NCBI GenBank assembly: GCA_938014855.1
Contig: CALLQM010000205.1
Coordinates: 1 to 9,874, forward strand
Reading direction: 5' to 3'
Length of the DNA stretch: 9,874 nucleotides
DNA from: an uncultured Clostridia bacterium
GTDB taxonomy: Bacteria; Bacillota; Clostridia; Oscillospirales; Ruminococcaceae
In this document: positions 7,118-9,874 of the stretch, in pieces
Layout of the letters: each line of letters starts with the position of its first letter
Position numbering within the stretch: position 1 is the stretch's first letter
Translations under genes and position numbers: made by a program
Notes under the pieces: generated by a model
What the model was told of the DNA's origin: nothing
What the model saw: only the letters and a program-made list of their open reading frames with translations
Databases searched by the model: none

Positions 7118-7756
7118 TCAGTTTGCGACCTGAACCATGGCATGCCTAATAATTTTGTCGTCCAGCCGATATCCCTTTTGGAAAACGGCGACGATTGAGT
7201 TTGCCTCGTGTTCTTCGTCTTCCACATGCATGACTGCATTGTGTTTTTCAGGATCAAATTGTTCGCCTGCTTCTCCGAATTCTTCAACGCCCATATTTTC
7301 GAGCACATCTTTAAAATTCTGAAGAATCATCTCGACGCCTTTTTTAAACTCTGCGTCACTGCATTCTAAGGAAAGCGCACGTTCGATTGTATCAATAATC
7401 GGCAGGAACTTTTCCACCGTCTTAGCAATCGCTTGTGGATAAATCGCATCTTTTTCCCGCTGACTGCGCTTGCGGAAGTTGTCATACTCTGCAATCGTTC
7501 TTAGCAGCTTATCGTTTAGGTTGTCAACCTTTTCTTGCAGCAGTTCCGCCTGCGATTTTTGCGGCTTATCTGCCTTGTCGTCCTTTTTCTGCGTGCTCTC
7601 TTCCGGCTTAGCGGATTCCTGCTTGCTCTCATCTGCATTGTCTGCAGGCTCCTGCGCCGCTTTCGGATTGGTTTCCGAGTTTTCTTCTGTCTCTTTATTT
7701 CCCGGACCTGCCTTATTCTTTAGGTTCGGGTCCTCATGTTTCTTTTCTTTGGACAA
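7118..7756 (-). CDS. grpE: Nucleotide exchange factor GrpE
   Basis: This protein of about 212 residues is the dimeric exchange factor that releases ADP from DnaK. A long charged, low-complexity N-terminus (residues 1-66, rich in Glu, Lys, Asp, Ser) precedes the coiled-coil helix with LLRTIAEYDNFRKRSQRE (84-101). The beta-domain signatures GEQFDPEKHNAV (164-175) and FQKGYRLDDKIIRHAMVQV (192-210) follow. I prefer the TTG at 7756 (protein begins M-SKEKKHED), which has AGGTGG 8 nt upstream. A GTG at 7768, in frame and inside that same box, has no Shine-Dalgarno of its own. The gene starts 37 bp after hrcA and belongs to the same operon. The N-terminal charged region is somewhat long, but such extensions vary widely between GrpE proteins. 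Confidence 0.95.
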   Translation of the reverse strand: MSKEKKHEDPNLKNKAGPGNKETEENSETNPKAAQEPADNADESKQESAKPEESTQKKDDKADKPQKSQAELLQEKVDNLNDKLLRTIAEYDNFRKRSQREKDAIYPQAIAKTVEKFLPIIDTIERALSLECSDAEFKKGVEMILQNFKDVLENMGVEEFGEAGEQFDPEKHNAVMHVEDEEHEANSIVAVFQKGYRLDDKIIRHAMVQVAN

Positions 7757-7793
7757 CCCATTCGCCACCTTATTCTATATTTTGTATCTGCTG

Positions 7794-8828
7794 TCATCCT
7801 TGTTCTTCAAAGGTTTCAGCCAGCAATTTTCCCAATGTCTTTGAAAAGTATTCCAAATGTGGAATCAGTTTCGCATAGTCCATGCGAACCGGACCGATCA
7901 CACCGATCGCGCCCTCGTTTTGCGCACCGATTCGATATTTTGTAACCACAACAGACGTGTCTGTAAGCTCGCTCTTGGTATTCTCTTTTCCAATCGTGAT
8001 AAACACAGCATCTTTTTGAGAACCGATCAGCCCCAAGAGTTGTTCCCGATCATTCATTGTCATCAGCAGATCACGCGCAATGTCGGAAAATTCTTTGTAA
8101 CAAAGCAAATTTTCGCCGCCGGAAGTATAAAACTGCCCCGCGCCTACTTCTCTGCAAAGTTCGTAAATTCCGGTAAGCACCGGTGTAAACAGCTGAGAAT
8201 ATTCGCCGAGTGTTACCGCAATGGAATTGATATACCGCTGTGAAATCTCAATCACCGATTTTCCCACCAGCCTGCCGTTTGCAAACTGATTCAAAAACTC
8301 AACGATCTTGTTTGTTACTTTAAAATCCACCCGGCATACGCGATTTTTAATGACGCCGTTTGTTGCAATTAATAAAATTACCATCGTACGAATACCGACC
8401 GGAACAAACTGAATATGTTTGACCAAAACGTTTTTAGGCGTAATCGTCGTCGATACAGTTGCACAGTTGGTATATTCCGCCAACGCTTCCGCCGCATCTT
8501 CCAATAACCGATCCGGATCCGGATCTCGTATATTAAAAAGCGCGTCGATTTCTTTGCGTTCGTTATCGCTGATAGGTTTTGGGCGCATCAGCTCATCGAC
8601 ATAAATCCGATAGCCCAAATGAGACGGAATTCGTCCCGCAGATGTATGAGGCTGCTCCAAAAGCCCCATATCAAACAGGGCAGACATGTCGTTGCGAATT
8701 GTTGCAGGAGATACATGAAGATCAAGCCGCTGATTCAGCATTTTCGAGCTGACCGGCTCACCGGTTTCAATATAGATCTCTACGATGGCGGTCAAAATCT
8801 TTAATTTTCTGGAATCCAGACTCATCAT
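7794..8828 (-). CDS. hrcA: Heat-inducible transcription repressor HrcA
   Basis: This protein of about 344 residues is the repressor that binds CIRCE operators and controls class I heat-shock genes. The N-terminal winged-helix domain includes SRKLKIL (6-12), SPATIRNDM (40-48) with the recognition helix, and QPHTSAGRIPSHLGYRIYV (59-77), a strong HrcA signature. The GAF-like and dimerisation regions fill the remainder. The start is ATG at 8828 or the adjacent ATG at 8825; GAGGTGA lies 5 or 8 nt upstream of GAGG's end respectively. An upstream in-frame GTG at 8852 would precede that box and is unlikely. It is the first gene of hrcA-grpE-dnaK-dnaJ and, with CIRCE sites in its own promoter region, is expected to repress itself. 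In other Firmicutes its activity depends on GroEL, but no groE genes are visible here. Confidence 0.96.
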   Translation of the reverse strand: MMSLDSRKLKILTAIVEIYIETGEPVSSKMLNQRLDLHVSPATIRNDMSALFDMGLLEQPHTSAGRIPSHLGYRIYVDELMRPKPISDNERKEIDALFNIRDPDPDRLLEDAAEALAEYTNCATVSTTITPKNVLVKHIQFVPVGIRTMVILLIATNGVIKNRVCRVDFKVTNKIVEFLNQFANGRLVGKSVIEISQRYINSIAVTLGEYSQLFTPVLTGIYELCREVGAGQFYTSGGENLLCYKEFSDIARDLLMTMNDREQLLGLIGSQKDAVFITIGKENTKSELTDTSVVVTKYRIGAQNEGAIGVIGPVRMDYAKLIPHLEYFSKTLGKLLAETFEEQG

Positions 8829-8868
8829 TCTCACCTCGCAATTCCAGGCCACCTACGCAACGGGGTTC

Positions 8869-8895
8869 TTAGCACTCTTTCTGTATGATTGCTAA
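8869..8895. promoter_or_regulatory. CIRCE operator 1 (one mismatch)
   Basis: TTAGCACTC, nine bases, then GATTGCTAA: the HrcA-binding inverted repeat with one departure from the consensus right arm GAGTGCTAA. It covers the expected start site of the proximal hrcA promoter, so bound HrcA would block initiation. The sequence match is nearly diagnostic. Confidence 0.95.
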
Positions 8896-8902
8896 CATCT
8901 AT

Positions 8903-8930
8903 AATGTACCACAGATTTTTCAGAAGTCAA
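8903..8930 (-). promoter_or_regulatory. Proximal hrcA operon promoter (sigma-A-like)
   Basis: On the minus strand, TTGACT (8925-8930), a 16-bp spacer and TACATT (8903-8908) with an extended TGG just before it. Initiation would fall near 8896, at the edge of CIRCE 1. An alternative -10, CATTAT, overlaps at 18-bp spacing. Confidence 0.7.
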
Positions 8931-8935
8931 GGGAA

Positions 8936-8957
8936 TTCATGAAATGTTTACACATTT
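8936..8957. repeat. Small overlapping palindromes between the CIRCE sites
   Basis: TTCATGAA (8936-8943) overlaps AAATGT-N4-ACATTT (8942-8957). They sit just upstream of the proximal hrcA -35 box and beside CIRCE 2. They could bind another regulator or be chance features of AT-rich DNA. Confidence 0.3.
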
Positions 8958-8958
8958 T

Positions 8959-8985
8959 TTAGCACTCGTCACATGCGAGTGCTAA
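8959..8985. promoter_or_regulatory. CIRCE operator 2 (perfect consensus)
   Basis: TTAGCACTC, nine bases, then GAGTGCTAA: an exact match to the CIRCE consensus, centred 90 bp from CIRCE 1. It lies one base downstream of the -10 of a possible distal hrcA promoter, the classical operator position. It is also about 45 bp upstream of the -35 of the divergent HPr-like gene. Confidence 0.97.
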
Positions 8986-8986
8986 C

Positions 8987-9015
8987 GTTGTACATATTGC
9001 ACAAATTTTTATAAA
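8987..9015 (-). promoter_or_regulatory. Possible distal hrcA operon promoter
   Basis: On the minus strand, TTTATA (9010-9015), a 17-bp spacer and TACAAC (8987-8992), each matching four of six consensus bases. The direct abutment to CIRCE 2 supports the call; the hexamers alone are weak. Confidence 0.4.
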
Positions 9016-9029
9016 CCCGTTTATTTACA

Positions 9030-9058
9030 TTGACTTTTGGTAATAAATGTAGTTTAAT
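9030..9058 (+). promoter_or_regulatory. Promoter of the HPr-like gene
   Basis: TTGACT (9030-9035), a 17-bp spacer and TTTAAT (9053-9058), each five of six matches to sigma-A consensus. Initiation near 9065 would leave a leader of about 47 nt before the AAGGAGG box and ATG at 9112. Confidence 0.75.
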
Positions 9059-9111
9059 AAAATCATAGCAGAAAATAAGCTTGTCATTATTTTGAAGGAG
9101 GCCATTTTTTC

Positions 9112-9339
9112 ATGTTGATTAAAGAAGTTATGCTCCATTCCGCAGAAGATCTCCGTCAGTTCATGTATCTCGCAATGCAGTCCTCCGAAGACATCGGCGT
9201 ACATACAGTCGACGGCAAAATAGCCGATGCAAAATCTGTGCTGGGTCTGATGTCGCTTGATTACTCAAAACCGGTAAAAGTGGTTACAGAAGACAACCAT
9301 TTTGTCAAACAGCTGTCGAAATGGGTTGTAAACGAATAA
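9112..9339 (+). CDS. HPr-family protein lacking the phosphocarrier histidine
   Basis: This 75-residue protein has HPr (ptsH) fold marks: a first strand IKEVML (3-8), a helix LRQFMYLAM (14-22), and DGKIADAKSVLGLMSLD (34-50), which matches the region around regulatory Ser46; Ser42 is the equivalent here. The HARPA motif holding the phosphorylated His15 of true HPr is absent. Aligning the QF of the helix and the KS motif places Ser10 or Ala11 at that position; the nearest histidine is His9. It therefore should not carry phosphate in the sugar phosphotransferase system and may instead be regulatory, as is Crh of Bacillus, which also lacks His15 but keeps Ser46. The ATG has AAGGAGG 10-11 nt upstream. 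It is divergent from hrcA and monocistronic, with its own promoter and terminator. The family is clear, the function unknown. Confidence 0.8.
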   Translation: MLIKEVMLHSAEDLRQFMYLAMQSSEDIGVHTVDGKIADAKSVLGLMSLDYSKPVKVVTEDNHFVKQLSKWVVNE

Positions 9340-9345
9340 GTTGAC

Positions 9346-9372
9346 AAAAGCGGGGCCCAGCTTCGCTTTTTT
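9346..9372 (+). terminator. Probable terminator of the HPr-like gene
   Basis: AAAAGCG (9346-9352) pairs with CGCTTTT (9364-9370) across an 11-nt loop containing GGGCCC, ending in six Ts. It begins 6 nt after the stop codon. The stem is short and half of it is A-U. Confidence 0.6.
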
Positions 9373-9473
9373 GCATTTAGAGGCAAAAATCCGTTCGCTA
9401 TATATCATAAAGAAATTCTTAAAATTTATCCGCTTCAACAGCAAAAAATGCGTTGGTGAAACAAGCACAAAAC

Positions 9474-9509
9474 AAAAAACCTTAGAATCAAATGATTCTA
9501 AGGTTTTTT
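9474..9509 (-). terminator. Strong terminator of tRNA-Thr, bidirectional
   Basis: A 17-bp perfect stem, 9474-9490 with 9493-9509, has the core CCTTAGAATCA and A/T runs on both sides. It directly abuts the encoded CCA end of the tRNA gene. On the plus strand it also backs up termination of the HPr-like gene. Confidence 0.85.
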
Positions 9510-9585
9510 TGGAGCTGGAAACGTGACTCGAACACGCGACCTGCGCATTACGAATGCGCTGCTCTACCAACTGAGCTATTCCAGC
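9510..9585 (-). tRNA. tRNA-Thr (anticodon CGU)
   Basis: A 76-base cloverleaf on the minus strand. The acceptor stem is GCTGGAA with TTCCAGC, the D arm is GCTC-AGTTGGTA-GAGC, and the anticodon stem GCGCA/TGCGC holds loop TTCGTAA with anticodon CGT, decoding ACG (threonine). The T arm is GCGTG-TTCGAGT-CACGT with one G-U pair. Discriminator T and an encoded CCA (9510-9512) complete it. All invariant positions (T8, GG in the D loop, TTCGA) are present. It is a single tRNA gene, not part of a cluster within the window. Confidence 0.97.
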
Positions 9586-9684
9586 ATAGATAAATAAGGA
9601 TCTTTTATTCATTCATATCTTTATATTTCATAAGTAACCGCAAAAGATAATCAATAGATTAACAATTGGTTCAGTTGCTTAAAT

Positions 9685-9713
9685 AGTATAGCACTGGTTA
9701 TGCAAAACGTCAA
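9685..9713 (-). promoter_or_regulatory. Promoter of tRNA-Thr
   Basis: On the minus strand, TTGACG (9708-9713), a 17-bp spacer and TATACT (9685-9690) with an extended TGC immediately before it. This is the strongest consensus promoter in the window. Initiation near 9678 leaves a 5' leader of about 93 nt that must be processed from the tRNA precursor. Confidence 0.75.
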
Positions 9714-9740
9714 TATCTTTTTTAAAAATCAAATTTTCGG

Positions 9741-9769
9741 TTGACGCCGCCAGCATTGAGAAGTAAAAT
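9741..9769 (+). promoter_or_regulatory. Promoter of coaX
   Basis: TTGACG (9741-9746), a 17-bp spacer and TAAAAT (9764-9769), each five of six consensus matches. It lies back to back with the tRNA promoter, with 27 bp between the two -35 boxes. Initiation near 9776 gives a leader of about 43 nt. Confidence 0.75.
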
Positions 9770-9818
9770 AATGACAGCATTTGCGCTGAAACAATCAATC
9801 AATATAGGGGGTGCCGCA

Positions 9819-9874
9819 ATGCTTTTAGCCATCGATATTGGCAATACCAATATGGAATTCGGCGTTTTTGACGG
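9819..9874 (+). CDS. coaX: Type III pantothenate kinase CoaX, N-terminal fragment
   Basis: Only the first 18 codons lie in the window; the gene runs off the right edge. The peptide MLLAIDIGNTNMEFGVFD matches the N-terminus of type III pantothenate kinases, with the phosphate-binding DIGNTN motif of the ASKHA fold. These enzymes phosphorylate pantothenate in the first committed step of coenzyme A synthesis. The ATG is preceded by AGGGGGTG with 5-nt spacing. The match is short but distinctive. Other ASKHA proteins share the DxGxT pattern, but the combination DIGNTN plus FGVFD points to CoaX. Confidence 0.85.
   Translation, partial: MLLAIDIGNTNMEFGVFD

Noticed and set aside
9265..9612. A 115-codon minus-strand open frame across the tRNA
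   Set aside because: It contains the AGIAQLVEQR-type peptide typically produced by translating a tRNA gene, and it runs through two terminators.
9602..9636. Tiny open frame (8 codons) in the tRNA leader
   Set aside because: It has no Shine-Dalgarno box and is what chance gives in AT-rich DNA.
9586..9818. T-box or riboswitch in the tRNA-coaX intergenic region
   Set aside because: No specifier loop, T-box sequence or terminator/antiterminator pair is visible; two ordinary promoters account for the region.

Overview
The window reads as chromosomal housekeeping DNA of a Gram-positive bacterium of the Firmicutes, most likely a clostridial lineage. The evidence is the class I heat-shock order hrcA-grpE-dnaK-dnaJ followed by prmA and rsmE, CIRCE operators for the HrcA repressor, strong AGGAGG-type ribosome binding sites, frequent TTG starts, sigma-A-like promoters and a type III pantothenate kinase (coaX). 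Base composition is moderate. The genus cannot be fixed from the sequence alone.

Minus strand, right to left. A divergent control region (8829-9111) carries two CIRCE operators and candidate hrcA promoters. It is followed by hrcA (repressor), grpE (nucleotide exchange factor), dnaK (Hsp70) and dnaJ (Hsp40). A 13-bp-stem terminator (3898-3926) closes this heat-shock unit. Next come prmA (ribosomal protein L11 methyltransferase), rsmE (16S rRNA m3U1498 methyltransferase) and a membrane-anchored VanY-type D,D-carboxypeptidase, tightly spaced and probably cotranscribed. After a gap of about 200 bp comes a polytopic membrane protein resembling Gpi18-type mannosyltransferases. It appears to have its own promoter and a 5' stem-loop, and it stops abruptly inside its conserved C-terminal RMH motif near the left edge of the window.

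Plus strand, right part. A 75-residue HPr-like protein is transcribed divergently from hrcA. It keeps a Ser46-like motif but lacks the His15 (HARPA) site. It converges on a tRNA-Thr(CGU) gene on the minus strand, with a terminator for each direction between them. The tRNA promoter and the coaX promoter lie back to back; both have TTGACG -35 boxes and 17-bp spacers. The window ends 18 codons into coaX.

Functionally, HrcA represses the chaperone operon and the DnaK-DnaJ-GrpE machine refolds proteins. PrmA and RsmE modify the ribosome, and the carboxypeptidase trims peptidoglycan stems. I found no CRISPR array, insertion sequence, phage gene or obvious novel multi-gene system. The points most worth following up are the degenerate HPr-like protein, the two CIRCE sites with possible tandem promoters, and the truncated glycosyltransferase.
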